A stretch of 64,000 nt of DNA from Coemansia sp. RSA 487 (Eukaryota > Kickxellomycota > Kickxellomycetes > Kickxellales > Kickxellaceae): NCBI GenBank assembly GCA_027577595.1, contig JANBRJ010000010.1:124001-188000 (forward strand), given 5' to 3'. Made by a program: the position numbers and the translations under genes. Positions within the stretch are counted from its first letter, which is position 1, and every line of letters starts with the position of its first letter. A model generated the notes under the pieces. It ran no database searches. It saw nothing but the letters and a program-made list of their open reading frames with translations, and had not been told where the DNA came from. Shown here piece by piece: positions 18,102 to 27,420 of the stretch.

Positions 18102-18518
18102 TCAGACCTGGCCATCCTCTGTTTCGTTTTGCATTGTCTTTGCCTCTTGTTCGGTGACCCACTGCATCTCGCTGATATTCGGTTGCTCTTTGAATTCCAT
18201 AGTATCTTCGCCCACGCGCTTGAGCTTTCCAAACCTGGCCGTCGTGAGCTGCAAAAATCCCTTGAACAGCCTTGCCTCTGCGCCCTCTATGCGTATGATA
18301 TCGCCGTTGCGAATGTATCTGCCGTCGTCGCCCCAAATGTTCATTATTATGCTGCCTGTCTTATCGGCCACGAGAAAATTGTATATGGTTTGGCCGTCCC
18401 TCGTCGTTGTTGGTACTGCGGTTTCGAGCACAATGATCTCGCAGTCGAACCCACGCATTGATGGCCTGAATTTAACGATCGGGACAAACTGCTGTCCGGG
18501 CTTTGGCGGAATGGACAT
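18102..18518 (-). CDS. SOSS complex subunit B (hSSB1-like OB-fold protein)
   Basis: A 138-residue single-stranded-DNA-binding OB-fold protein close to human NABP1/NABP2. Matches include IVLETAVPTTTRDGQ, VADKTGSIIMNIW, GDIIRIEGAEARLFKG and the GKLKRVGE segment before EFKEQPNISE. In animals this subunit senses DNA breaks within the SOSS complex and the Integrator machinery. The short length covers only the OB fold plus a small tail. S. cerevisiae has no clear counterpart. The 3' ends of this gene and RRN7 face each other 117 bases apart. Confidence 0.9.
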   Translation of the reverse strand: MSIPPKPGQQFVPIVKFRPSMRGFDCEIIVLETAVPTTTRDGQTIYNFLVADKTGSIIMNIWGDDGRYIRNGDIIRIEGAEARLFKGFLQLTTARFGKLKRVGEDTMEFKEQPNISEMQWVTEQEAKTMQNETEDGQV

Positions 18519-18997
18519 GGTGTAGTTGAATGGTTTTAACGCAGAAGCAGGTGCTTATCTACTAGTACATTGTCATCTTTCGATTAAAAAAAAAAACTCT
18601 GCCAAGTGTGATTGTGAAGTAGCACTTTGAGTGTTATGGAGTTTATAGAGCTTTGCAAGTGACGTGTCGCTAATTCTCCCTGTCGTTCTATTGACAAACA
18701 TTAGAGTTTTATGGACCCTAGGGACTAGCTTGAGTTAGCTTTTGGTAGTGCCTAGCATGGGGTATTGATTTTCTTTGTGTAGGCTCAAACAGCTGGACTA
18801 CATGCCTTTGCGGTCTTTCTGCACCTTTCTCTGGTTCAGGAGTTTTCTTTCTTTCTTTCTTTCTGCCACTCGCCTTTCTTTTTGCCACTTTTACAGTATA
18901 GAGCTATTATATTTTACTTTTACACTTCCTTTTTTTATACTTCGCGCAACATCAATTACAGCACAAATTTCAAAAGGCAAACTTGCCCCGGACAATA
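18519..18997. other. Divergent promoter region
   Basis: 479 bases between the SOSS-B gene and the membrane protein gene, with a TTTC repeat. No gene seen. Confidence 0.6.
18845..18864. repeat. (TTTC)n microsatellite
   Basis: About five copies of TTTC in the leader of the gene at 18998. Pyrimidine-rich leaders are common across the window. Confidence 0.75.
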
Positions 18998-20212
18998 ATG
19001 ATTTCGCCAGGTCTGATACAATTCGTTCTGTACATGGTCGGCCCGCTTGTGCTGATAAACTTCATACGCGGCCGCCAGTCAAAGGACAGCAGCATTGCGC
19101 GCAAGAACCGGCTTTCTAAAGTCGACTTTATTACATACGGAAGCCTGCTGGGGCTAGCTCTAGTCTACATGTATATGGCCATGGGTGCCAGGCCTGCAAA
19201 CGTATTCAAGACAATAGATGCCAGTCCTCTCGAGCCTTGCCATATCCTGCACAGCAAACTTGCTACTTATGCCGAGGAGAATCCGAGCATCGTCCCACCT
19301 GGCGGAATACCAACCAGAATGGACAAGAGTATGAAGAACTTTGATAGCAAGGCGTACTACACAGGCAGTAAGTATGGGCATCTCGACTTTCTGGTTGACC
19401 GGTTTTGCCGCTACAAGGAGGATATGGACATTTACCTAAAGTTTGGCGAGGACGCCTTTATGAACTCTGTGTCCAGTGATTTTGGACCAAAAATGATCTC
19501 ACCTCGAAACGCATTGCCAAACGGAAGCAAGGGTGCAAGCCGGTTCTTGGCGGGTCTTCCTGACATCGGGTTTTTGCTGTACGCCGTAGCATCCATGTTC
19601 TTCAGCTACCTCCCTGCATTTTTGCTTATCGGGATCCTCACCACGCCATTTACTACAACCAAATTTGCTCCATCACGCATATACGCACGGCCGTGGGGCG
19701 TAATCATGCTAGGAACGCTGTTCTTCTCTGACGTTTACTGGATGATTACTGTGCCGACTTTGACAACTGCCCGCATTTCCAGCGAGTCTACCGTTTGGAT
19801 TGTCAGTCCAGACCACCGGAGCGCTGTTATATTCTTTGCAGACGCAGCTACGTACACTCGGTATCTGTTTTTGGCTATCAGCCTCTTTACATTCCTCATT
19901 ATGGACTATGTTACCAGCTCACGCCAGACAGACATCCAGCTACTCAAGCATGCAATCTCGGAAGCAGCAACCTTGTTTGTCTCTACAAAGAACCAGACGA
20001 TGCTTAACGTCAGCATAATGATGTCCGACAGGCTGAGGGATCGGTACGTTGCACGATTCAAGCAAGAGAAAAAGGCAACAGACGCCATCTTTGCTGACAC
20101 AGAGTTTGAGCAAAAGTATCAGCAGCTCGCAAAACAGACCAACAGCAAACACTGGGCCGAAAAGAGTGCTGCAAAAACAATGAATGAGCTAGGGTTTAAG
20201 CCGACTTTATGA
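18998..20212 (+). CDS. Multi-pass membrane protein of unknown function
   Basis: A 404-residue protein I do not recognise. Hydrophobic segments near residues 4-22, 44-64, 185-217, 232-250 and 285-305 suggest five or six membrane spans. A soluble stretch of about 115 residues lies between the second and third, and a basic C-terminal tail of about 90 residues ends the protein. The tail (DRYVARFKQEKKATD) looks helical and probably cytosolic. The ATG at 18998 begins directly before the first hydrophobic segment. A conserved fungal membrane protein is the safest description. Confidence 0.8.
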   Translation: MISPGLIQFVLYMVGPLVLINFIRGRQSKDSSIARKNRLSKVDFITYGSLLGLALVYMYMAMGARPANVFKTIDASPLEPCHILHSKLATYAEENPSIVPPGGIPTRMDKSMKNFDSKAYYTGSKYGHLDFLVDRFCRYKEDMDIYLKFGEDAFMNSVSSDFGPKMISPRNALPNGSKGASRFLAGLPDIGFLLYAVASMFFSYLPAFLLIGILTTPFTTTKFAPSRIYARPWGVIMLGTLFFSDVYWMITVPTLTTARISSESTVWIVSPDHRSAVIFFADAATYTRYLFLAISLFTFLIMDYVTSSRQTDIQLLKHAISEAATLFVSTKNQTMLNVSIMMSDRLRDRYVARFKQEKKATDAIFADTEFEQKYQQLAKQTNSKHWAEKSAAKTMNELGFKPTL

Positions 20213-20237
20213 GTGTTTTTTTTCTTGATATGTATTT

Positions 20238-21110
20238 TCAAATCCCAATATATAGATCAGGCTGCCCAGCAGTAAATGGGTACTTTGGCTCTATCTTCAA
20301 GTGACTCCAAAAGTGCGAAGAATCAATGCGCAATGTGACTGCAGATGGGCCCAGTCTTATGCCATCAATTGTGCTAGCTCCCAGAAGGCTTCGGATCTCT
20401 GCTTCCTCGAGCAGTTCCTGAACAAACTCACGAATACGCTTGTCTCCAATATAAATTTCCAACGCATCGTGGACGCGCTTGTCAGACACAAGCCACCGGC
20501 CGCTTGACACGTCTGGCTGAGATATAACCGCATATATGGCCCTAGCAACATCAGCGCCATGAATAAGATGCAAACTACGATCCGCCAGGCGCTTGCGCAA
20601 CTTTTCCTTGTCTGGATAGAAGCGCGACCAGTTCTTTGGGTCTCGTGCACCACCCCAGAGCCCCGCGAGGTTCAGCACACAACCGTTGTGCTCATTGATC
20701 AGGTACTCTTCTGCTTCGACGCGTAAGCCACCGGCGGCAATATCAAGTGCAGTAAGGCGTGTGCTGGGAGATTCTTTGAATGGACGTGTAGATCCAAGGT
20801 ATATCCAGACAGGCTTAATGAGCGCCGTGCTATCGTTCGCTAGTGTGCGGTGGTGTTTAATGTACCCGTCTACTAGCTGTTTTGCGCTGTCCCCGCCTTG
20901 TAGCGGGAACGTAATGACGACGGATCGTGCGGCTGGAAGCGCATCGAAATCGATACTTTTATCGTCCTCAGCCTTTGGCAAACACCACTTTGTAGTTTCT
21001 TTGCGGCCGTCAGTAGTCGTTGCAATATAGTCTACCCCGTTCTTCTTGAGCAGCTCAACAAGATACCCGCCAACAAAACCACTGCCAAGAATAAGAACAG
21101 GAACTACCAT
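20238..21110 (-). CDS. NAD(P)-binding Rossmann-fold epimerase-like protein
   Basis: A 290-residue extended-SDR or YeeZ-like protein. The start carries a dinucleotide-binding loop (LILGSGFVGGYL, GxGxxG). A strand with SVVITFPLQGG and a substrate-side IYLGSTRPF follow, then NLAGLWGG and a HGADVARAIYAVI helix typical of nucleotide-sugar epimerases. The YxxxK pair of classical SDRs is not obvious. Substrate unknown. The ATG at 21110 directly precedes the Rossmann strand. Divergent from KRI1. Confidence 0.82.
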   Translation of the reverse strand: MVVPVLILGSGFVGGYLVELLKKNGVDYIATTTDGRKETTKWCLPKAEDDKSIDFDALPAARSVVITFPLQGGDSAKQLVDGYIKHHRTLANDSTALIKPVWIYLGSTRPFKESPSTRLTALDIAAGGLRVEAEEYLINEHNGCVLNLAGLWGGARDPKNWSRFYPDKEKLRKRLADRSLHLIHGADVARAIYAVISQPDVSSGRWLVSDKRVHDALEIYIGDKRIREFVQELLEEAEIRSLLGASTIDGIRLGPSAVTLRIDSSHFWSHLKIEPKYPFTAGQPDLYIGI

Positions 21111-21421
21111 GACCAAAATAATTGTCAGAATTGTGAACAAAAAATAAACAAACGAGAATAGAATCTACAGAAGAGGAGTGAGTAAAAGAGTCCAAATGCG
21201 CAGCAGATAAATATGCATTTGGATTTTGTTGTGCCAATTTGAGGATCATCAAATCGCCAAAATTAGATTAGTATTTTATGCCTGAAAAATTCTGTTTAAA
21301 AAAGCTGTCTTTGATTTTTTTTCCCCCCTTTTCGGATCTTGCATTCTTTTTTTGTTCCTTGTAAAACATTTCCATATTCTCTCTTCTTTTTCTACTAAAC
21401 AAAAGCTGAAGCAGAGTCACA
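21111..21421. other. Divergent promoter region
   Basis: 311 bases between the epimerase-like gene and KRI1. T-rich before KRI1; nothing else recognised. Confidence 0.6.
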
Positions 21422-23473
21422 ATGGTTGTCTATAAAAACCTAAGTAAGATAGACAAAAAGAAGTTTCTGCGCGCAGACGAGCGTCGGAGGCGCGCTGGCG
21501 ACATAGAAGGCGAGGTCGGTGACTATTTGTCCGAGAGCAGCGAAAGCGGTTCCGAAAGCAACGGTGATGGATCTGGCAACGAATCCGATAGCGAAGAAGA
21601 CGAAAACGGCGAGCTGGTTACACCTGAGCTGGATGCCCAGATCATGAAGGCATTGGCCGCGCTTAGATCCAAGGACAAGAGCATTTACAACTCGGACGTC
21701 AACTTCTTTTCAAAGGACGCGATCAAGAAGTCACAGGATGCATGGGCCGCCAAACAAAAGCTTGCCAAAAGCAAAGATAGCGGCAAGATGACGATGACTG
21801 ACTACCAGCACAAAGTCATGATGGAGCATGGTGGTCTTGTGGATGAGGCGGGCGAATTGAACAAGGTGGACCAAGGGATGACTCATGTTCAGGAGCAGGA
21901 AGCGCTGAAGGACGCATTCAAAAAGGCAGCAATTTTCAGCGACGAGAGTGGCGAAGAGGATGCTGGCGATGGCGAGTTTTTGATTAAGAAACAAAAGACC
22001 GACGAAGAGGTTGCGCAAGAAGAGATCGACTATCGCAAGTTCATGCTCGAGAGCATTGGCAGCGATGTGGAAAACAAGGTTGCTTTTGAAAATTGGGCCA
22101 CACGACTGACCGATTCGGAGAAACCAAACGCCAAGGACAATGCGGATAATGACCAAGCCTTTCTGATGGACTACATTCTGAATCGCGGTTGGGTGGATAA
22201 GAGTGCCGAGAACCAAACTGCAGAGATGGAAGCAAAGGCTATCGTTGACAACGAGGAGGACGCGAGAGACGTGGAGTTTGCTGAGAATTTCGAGAGTAAA
22301 TACAATTTCCGCTATGAGGAAGAGGGTGCCAACCAGATAAAGTCATTTGCTCGCGAGATCGAAGGATCTGTGCGTCGTAAAGACGATCGTCGGAAATTAG
22401 CCCGTGAGCGCGCAAAGGAACGCAAGGAGCAGCTAAAGAAAGAAAAGGCAGAAGAACTGAAGCGTATCAAAAACAAGAAGAAAAGGGAGATTCTCGAAAA
22501 GCTGAAGGAAATCCAAGGCATCACTGGCAACAAGAAGATTGGGATTGACGAACTTGATCTCGATAAAGATCTTGCGCCTGAAGAGGTCGATGAGCTAATA
22601 GACAATCTTGTTGATGGCGACAGCTGCACTTATGATGAAAACGGCAAACCGGTTTGGAGCGATGACATTGACATTGATGATCTGGTCTCAGATGGCGAGA
22701 AGAACAGCAAAAGTAAAAAGAAGCCTAGCAAGGCTGTTGATATCGGGGATGATGACTTTATCATGGACGCAGACTACCTGGACGGTGCCAAATCTAGCGC
22801 GGTACCAAGGAAAGAGCTAGGTGTCAAAAAGAGCGAGCTAAAGGAAAAGGTATCTAGCTACATGGATCAATACTATCAGCTTGGCTTTGACGACATTATC
22901 GGCGGAGATCTGCCCACTCGCTTCAAGTACTCCAAAGTTAAACAGGTCGACTACGGACTGACCCCTGCAGAGATTCTGTTGGCTGACGATAGGATTCTCA
23001 ACGAGTACTTTTCAGTCAAGAAAATCGCTACTTATCGTCCCGATGAAAAAATCGAAAACGATCTAGCTCTCTACGCAAAGGGATCGCGCATGAAGTATAT
23101 CAAGAAGAAGGCACAAAAGTCACGCGCTGAGTGGATGGAGCAGTTGGCAAACCTTCCCGAAAAGAGCAGCGGCAAGAAGCGTCGAGCAAAACCTGAAGCT
23201 GATGCTGCTGCTGCAAAGGGCGATATAGACAAAGACAGATCCGCCAAGAAATCTAAAAAGAAGTCAAAGGCGGAGAAGGACAAGAAAGACAAGAAGGAAA
23301 CTACCAAGAATGTCATCATAGAAAAGCCACAACCTAGCTCGACTCCAATCCAGAAAACCTCAAAGATCTCATCAGCTGATGATGACGCTGCAGCTGCAAA
23401 GATCAAAAAGCTAAACCGGCGCCAGCGGCAAAAGGCCAAGAAGCTAGGAGCAGTGGCCGAGAGCACAGCTTGA
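21422..23473 (+). CDS. KRI1: Ribosome biogenesis protein Kri1
   Basis: A 683-residue nucleolar factor for 40S subunit assembly, named for binding Krr1. An acidic Ser/Asp/Glu N-terminus is followed by the family core (LDAQIMKALAALRSKDKSIY and DVNFFSKD). Then come FLMDYILNRGW and RYEEEGANQIKSFAREIEGSVRR, followed by a Lys/Glu coiled stretch. The conserved C-terminal block YYQLGFDDIIGGDLPTRFKY is near residues 481-500. A Lys-rich tail ends the protein. Order and length fit the family. Confidence 0.95.
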   Translation: MVVYKNLSKIDKKKFLRADERRRRAGDIEGEVGDYLSESSESGSESNGDGSGNESDSEEDENGELVTPELDAQIMKALAALRSKDKSIYNSDVNFFSKDAIKKSQDAWAAKQKLAKSKDSGKMTMTDYQHKVMMEHGGLVDEAGELNKVDQGMTHVQEQEALKDAFKKAAIFSDESGEEDAGDGEFLIKKQKTDEEVAQEEIDYRKFMLESIGSDVENKVAFENWATRLTDSEKPNAKDNADNDQAFLMDYILNRGWVDKSAENQTAEMEAKAIVDNEEDARDVEFAENFESKYNFRYEEEGANQIKSFAREIEGSVRRKDDRRKLARERAKERKEQLKKEKAEELKRIKNKKKREILEKLKEIQGITGNKKIGIDELDLDKDLAPEEVDELIDNLVDGDSCTYDENGKPVWSDDIDIDDLVSDGEKNSKSKKKPSKAVDIGDDDFIMDADYLDGAKSSAVPRKELGVKKSELKEKVSSYMDQYYQLGFDDIIGGDLPTRFKYSKVKQVDYGLTPAEILLADDRILNEYFSVKKIATYRPDEKIENDLALYAKGSRMKYIKKKAQKSRAEWMEQLANLPEKSSGKKRRAKPEADAAAAKGDIDKDRSAKKSKKKSKAEKDKKDKKETTKNVIIEKPQPSSTPIQKTSKISSADDDAAAAKIKKLNRRQRQKAKKLGAVAESTA

Positions 23474-23706
23474 GTTATTTTTTTCGTAAACCTTCTCTCG
23501 CTCATCTGCAGCTACAACATCCGATCAATAGAATAACTTTCTCAATTTTTTTAGAGGAATATATGATTGATCAGTGTAGATTTAATCTACTATCTGAAAT
23601 ACTTGTATTTTCAAAAGCATCGAATTCAATTTTTTCAACATGGTATTTCTTTTTTGCGTCATTTTTATTTATCCTCTAGCATAAACAAAATCATTAATAT
23701 TTAGAA

Positions 23707-24183
23707 ATGGCGACCTTTCGGCTTCCAACTGTCCTCAACGAGGTGATTCGCGCGCACAACAATCAGTTCATTCGACCGATCAAACCAAAGAATGGCGTGA
23801 ATTCGTTTGTGTTCCCTTGTCGTAAAATAGTGTTTAACTATTGCGAGCGCAGTGGCAGCAGCAAATCGATGATGGAGTATTTGCAAAAGGAGGCACTCCT
23901 TTTCGCCAAACAAAATCCGCAAATCGAGGTCATTGTTCAACCACGACCTTCAAAGCATCCCATCATTCGTGCTTTTTATACCAATGGCAAACAGAAGACA
24001 AAGACCGTGAGGAAATGCTCAGCAGAGGAGATACCGGAAGTCGTCAAGTCGTTGAGGGACCATTCTGGACATAAACTTCAGCGCTGGAACAAGTATGTTA
24101 TCTCGGATACACCAAGTGTCCGTGCGATCTTTTCGCCGTTCCATGTCCACGAGGAGCACAAGATCACAGATCAAAAGCAATAG
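23707..24183 (+). CDS. MRPL51: Mitochondrial large-subunit ribosomal protein mL43
   Basis: A 158-residue protein with the thioredoxin-like L51/S25/CI-B8 fold. Signatures are FNYCERSGSSKSMMEYL near residues 41-57 and a hydrophobic strand IEVIVQPRPSKHPIIRAFY. Matches yeast Mrpl51/human MRPL43 in length and order. Tandem with KRI1 and convergent with PUS10, whose stop codon is only 75 bases away. Confidence 0.92.
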   Translation: MATFRLPTVLNEVIRAHNNQFIRPIKPKNGVNSFVFPCRKIVFNYCERSGSSKSMMEYLQKEALLFAKQNPQIEVIVQPRPSKHPIIRAFYTNGKQKTKTVRKCSAEEIPEVVKSLRDHSGHKLQRWNKYVISDTPSVRAIFSPFHVHEEHKITDQKQ

Positions 24184-24258
24184 ATTTGTATAAAAAAACT
24201 TTTCCAAAAAACACTCTAATGCCTATAAAAATTAGATAGCTAATAGCTATAGACCATG

Positions 24259-25824
24259 TTATTCCAAATTATCGGCAGTTGACATCTTTGGTGCTGGTGG
24301 AAAGTCAAGAGAAACGTTTTCGACATCCAGTTCCAGAATGTCTGCGGTATGGCCAGTGAATTCTGCTAGCGAAGGTGTGGTCCGACCCAGATCGCCATGG
24401 ACAAATTCTTTGATGTAGGTTCCTGCCTCAGATTCGATTCTGACTTTGTAAAAGCGCCCTTCTATATGGCTGATTTCTAGACTAAGAAGCTTCTTGGGAC
24501 GGATAAGTGGAGCTCTGCGATGGAGCACACGGATTGGTGTTTTTTGCTGGAGCAGGATTTCGCTTTGTCCCAGACTGTTGATATCATCGATCTTTTCCTG
24601 GCTTAGCTGCTCTGAAACCCACACCAGCGCACAATAGTGCTTTGTCTTGTTTTCCTCGCCTTCCTTTATGATCGATGTATCTTCTGGACGGATAAGCTGG
24701 AGGCGGCGTACTTGCACTGACGAGTTTGAGTTGGTCAGCTTGGCTTCGATCTCGTGGATCTGTTCCGGCGTTATGGTCGTAATGCGCGGGTTAATGCACT
24801 CGATGTAGAACGGACGTCCGTCACCCAGCATACGGACATCAGCGTCCTCGCGACCCGAGCCTACTAGGTTGTACTCATCGCAACGAACGAGTTGCTGAAG
24901 AGGCTCACCAATAATTTCTGCAACCGAGGTTTCAGTAACTCTGCGGCCCTCTACGATAAACGGCGTTTGGCTTATGTTTCTCTCGAGTTTCAAGTAGCGT
25001 CCGCCAACAAACAATGACGTTCTTTTAAATGCTAGCGATTCTACCTTTGCTGCTGATGAAATGGCTGGTGGTGGACAAGTAAATCTTTGAGCAAACGAAT
25101 CATCCGAGCATCGGTCAAGCTCTGTCAATAATACAGTTAAGGGCACACTTTCTGGCTTTGCAGTACCGCCTTTCTTGTCACGGCGACCTTTAGACTGTTT
25201 AGCGGACTGGTTTTGATCTGCTACTAGCAATTCGTGCTCCGGGGCACTTTCGCTGTGGCTAAATGCAACCTCTATTTTCATCCCACTACTAGTATCCGCC
25301 CTGACATTACATGCATTCGATAACTGGTGTAGAATCAGATAGCGCACAACGTCTTTGATCTCTAGGACGCCAGAAGCAACCGATGGAATCCCTTGCTGCT
25401 TTCCAGCCACCTGGACTGACCTGTGCCGTAGGTAAATACTCTTGGGTAGCTCGATTCCCACAAGCACATCCTGCGAGTCAAACGCCTCTGCTCCATACTT
25501 TTCAGCTATTGGAGCCGTTAGTGTTAGGTCTAGCACTCCCAGACACGCAGTGCATGGCTGGCTGCTGTGACTTTCTACATTATTCTCGCCAGCATCTTTA
25601 CGGATTTTATCTGTTTCGGTCCCTAACGCTTGGTATACATCCTCAGGAGTACAATCGTAATACGCAATACCGATAGGCAGCTGAATATATCGCAGGATGC
25701 ACAGACCACACAAACCAAAGCCACGGAGCTTCATTGCTGCTTGTTTTGCTTGTTCGATATTCTCGTATGGCGAGTTTCCTGACTTGGTCCATGCTGCCAC
25801 TGCGGTTTCAATTGTCCCTGGCAT
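24259..25824 (-). CDS. PUS10: tRNA pseudouridine synthase Pus10
   Basis: A 521-residue Pus10-family enzyme that makes pseudouridine 54/55 in tRNA in archaea and several eukaryotes. Two CxxC pairs (GLCGLC near residue 38, CTACLG near 92) form the THUMP-side zinc site. The catalytic motif GREDADVRMLGDGRPF places the nucleophilic Asp near residue 327. IECINPR and AGTYIKEFVHGDLGRTTPSL follow, as in archaeal and human Pus10. A basic low-complexity insert lies near residues 210-225. Yeast lacks this gene. Confidence 0.95.
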   Translation of the reverse strand: MPGTIETAVAAWTKSGNSPYENIEQAKQAAMKLRGFGLCGLCILRYIQLPIGIAYYDCTPEDVYQALGTETDKIRKDAGENNVESHSSQPCTACLGVLDLTLTAPIAEKYGAEAFDSQDVLVGIELPKSIYLRHRSVQVAGKQQGIPSVASGVLEIKDVVRYLILHQLSNACNVRADTSSGMKIEVAFSHSESAPEHELLVADQNQSAKQSKGRRDKKGGTAKPESVPLTVLLTELDRCSDDSFAQRFTCPPPAISSAAKVESLAFKRTSLFVGGRYLKLERNISQTPFIVEGRRVTETSVAEIIGEPLQQLVRCDEYNLVGSGREDADVRMLGDGRPFYIECINPRITTITPEQIHEIEAKLTNSNSSVQVRRLQLIRPEDTSIIKEGEENKTKHYCALVWVSEQLSQEKIDDINSLGQSEILLQQKTPIRVLHRRAPLIRPKKLLSLEISHIEGRFYKVRIESEAGTYIKEFVHGDLGRTTPSLAEFTGHTADILELDVENVSLDFPPAPKMSTADNLE

Positions 25825-26311
25825 TGTCTGAAATCTCTAGAGTTTTAATTATATGGATTGGTAAACGATAACTCAGAGGATTAAACCTGAAAGAGGGTTT
25901 AGAAATGCCAGAAACTCACCCTCCCCAAAAAAAATAACATGGCAAACGATAACGAAATTTTTATGTAGAAGCGATAATATGGTTTGATCATCTGCGTACC
26001 TTTGCTTGACAGTTGAATCAAGTCCGTGAATCTTTGTGCTCGCAATCCACGTACTTGAAGGCTAATATGAAAGTTAATTTTTAAACTTTTCTAACTGTAT
26101 TTGGTGGCTATAGTTTGGTCAAACATACTTGGAGCTGATACATGGCGTTAATCATAAATGTAAATTAAAGAATCAGAAAAGGGTGGAAATATTTCCACCC
26201 ATATGCCAAAAAGGATGACGTTTCTATTTTTTCTTTTCTCTCCTCATCTCAATCATTTTAGCTTTATAAAGTAGAAAACCCTTTTTCACACTCCTTCAAG
26301 CTAGTCCAATA
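25825..26311. other. Divergent promoter region
   Basis: 487 AT-rich bases between PUS10 and the ubiquitin hydrolase gene. A near-palindromic GGGTGGAAATATTTCCACCC lies near 26181-26200 and may bind a dimeric regulator. No gene seen. Confidence 0.55.
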
Positions 26312-27001
26312 ATGTCAGCTACCAAGGAAAAAATATACTGGGTACCACTCGAGTCCTCGCCTGATGCTATGAATAAGGTGATCCAACAGATGGGTGTTGG
26401 CGCATCAGCCGCGTTCAGCGATGTCTGGGGCCTTGACGACGAGCTCCTCGATATGGTACCACAACCAGTCAATGCTCTAGTCTTCTTGTTCCCTCTCAAT
26501 GACAAATTTGAAGAACCCAGAAAGAAGGAGGCTCTAAGCAGCGAAAACAAAGTGTCGCCAAACGTCTGGCATATGAAGCAAACCATAGGCAATGCGTGCG
26601 GCACAATGGCCATCTTCCACGCACTTGGAAACAACCAAAATAGCATCCCTATTGGCGGCGACCTTGCTGCATTCTTTGAAAAGGTGAATGGCTTATCGCC
26701 TGAAGCAAAAGCAGCGGAGCTTGAGCAGAACAAAGTCCTGGCGGAAGCTCACAAGAGCGGGGCTGCTGAAGGTCAGACTGAAGCCCCTGCAGCGGATGCT
26801 AAGGTCGAACACCATTATGCTGCATATGCTATTGTTGACGGTGACCTGTATGAGCTTGACGGCAGGCTGTCTGCACCCATCAACCATGGACCGGCAACAA
26901 ATGTGTTAAAGGACGGTGCTCGCGTTATTAGGAAATACATTGCTTCGTTCGAAGGTGATTCTCAAGAGTTTTCTGTTATTTCGCTTGGGCAAGGCCAGTG
27001 A
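26312..27001 (+). CDS. YUH1: Ubiquitin C-terminal hydrolase, UCH family
   Basis: A 229-residue cysteine protease (peptidase C12) that frees ubiquitin from small adducts and precursors. The catalytic set is visible: Gln90 and Cys96 in MKQTIGNACGT, His in VEHHYAAY and Asp in YELDG. Length and order match UCHL3/Yuh1, without the long C-terminal tail of UCH37/BAP1. An Ala/Glu-rich crossover-loop region lies near residues 145-165. Confidence 0.94.
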   Translation: MSATKEKIYWVPLESSPDAMNKVIQQMGVGASAAFSDVWGLDDELLDMVPQPVNALVFLFPLNDKFEEPRKKEALSSENKVSPNVWHMKQTIGNACGTMAIFHALGNNQNSIPIGGDLAAFFEKVNGLSPEAKAAELEQNKVLAEAHKSGAAEGQTEAPAADAKVEHHYAAYAIVDGDLYELDGRLSAPINHGPATNVLKDGARVIRKYIASFEGDSQEFSVISLGQGQ

Positions 27002-27320
27002 AGCGGTTCAGGCATATGTTACTGTTTGTATATCGCTTTGTTCTTTTGCTTTATCAATAAATGGTTTTTCTGGTCCCGCTTTGAACATTTCTGATCTTTT
27101 GATCCGCTTGAGACAGATTAAAATATACTGTATTCTGCCATTCATGCATATATCGCACCATCGCAACCAAAGGATTATAAATATTGACCATGTGACAACT
27201 ATATTACTATACGCTTGCTGATTTCAAGCGTTCGATTGGGATAGGGGGTTGTTGAAGCTTTGATGGTGGCCACCTTTCATCAACTGTTTTTGCAATCACG
27301 CAATTCTGTAAGGGTTTTAC
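27002..27320. other. Intergenic, peroxiredoxin promoter
   Basis: About 320 bases with no recognisable gene, ending at the TATA box at 27321. Confidence 0.6.
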
Positions 27321-27328
27321 TATAAATA
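27321..27328 (+). promoter_or_regulatory. TATA box of the peroxiredoxin gene
   Basis: TATAAATA exactly 100 bases before the ATG at 27421, a normal distance for a short fungal leader. Confidence 0.6.
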
Positions 27329-27420
27329 CGAACATCCGCCCGCCCCTGCTGTCGAAACAAAACTATATTATAATCTCTTTGTTTATAAAAACGAGCAAAC
27401 TACTTTTCTTGGCATAAAAC

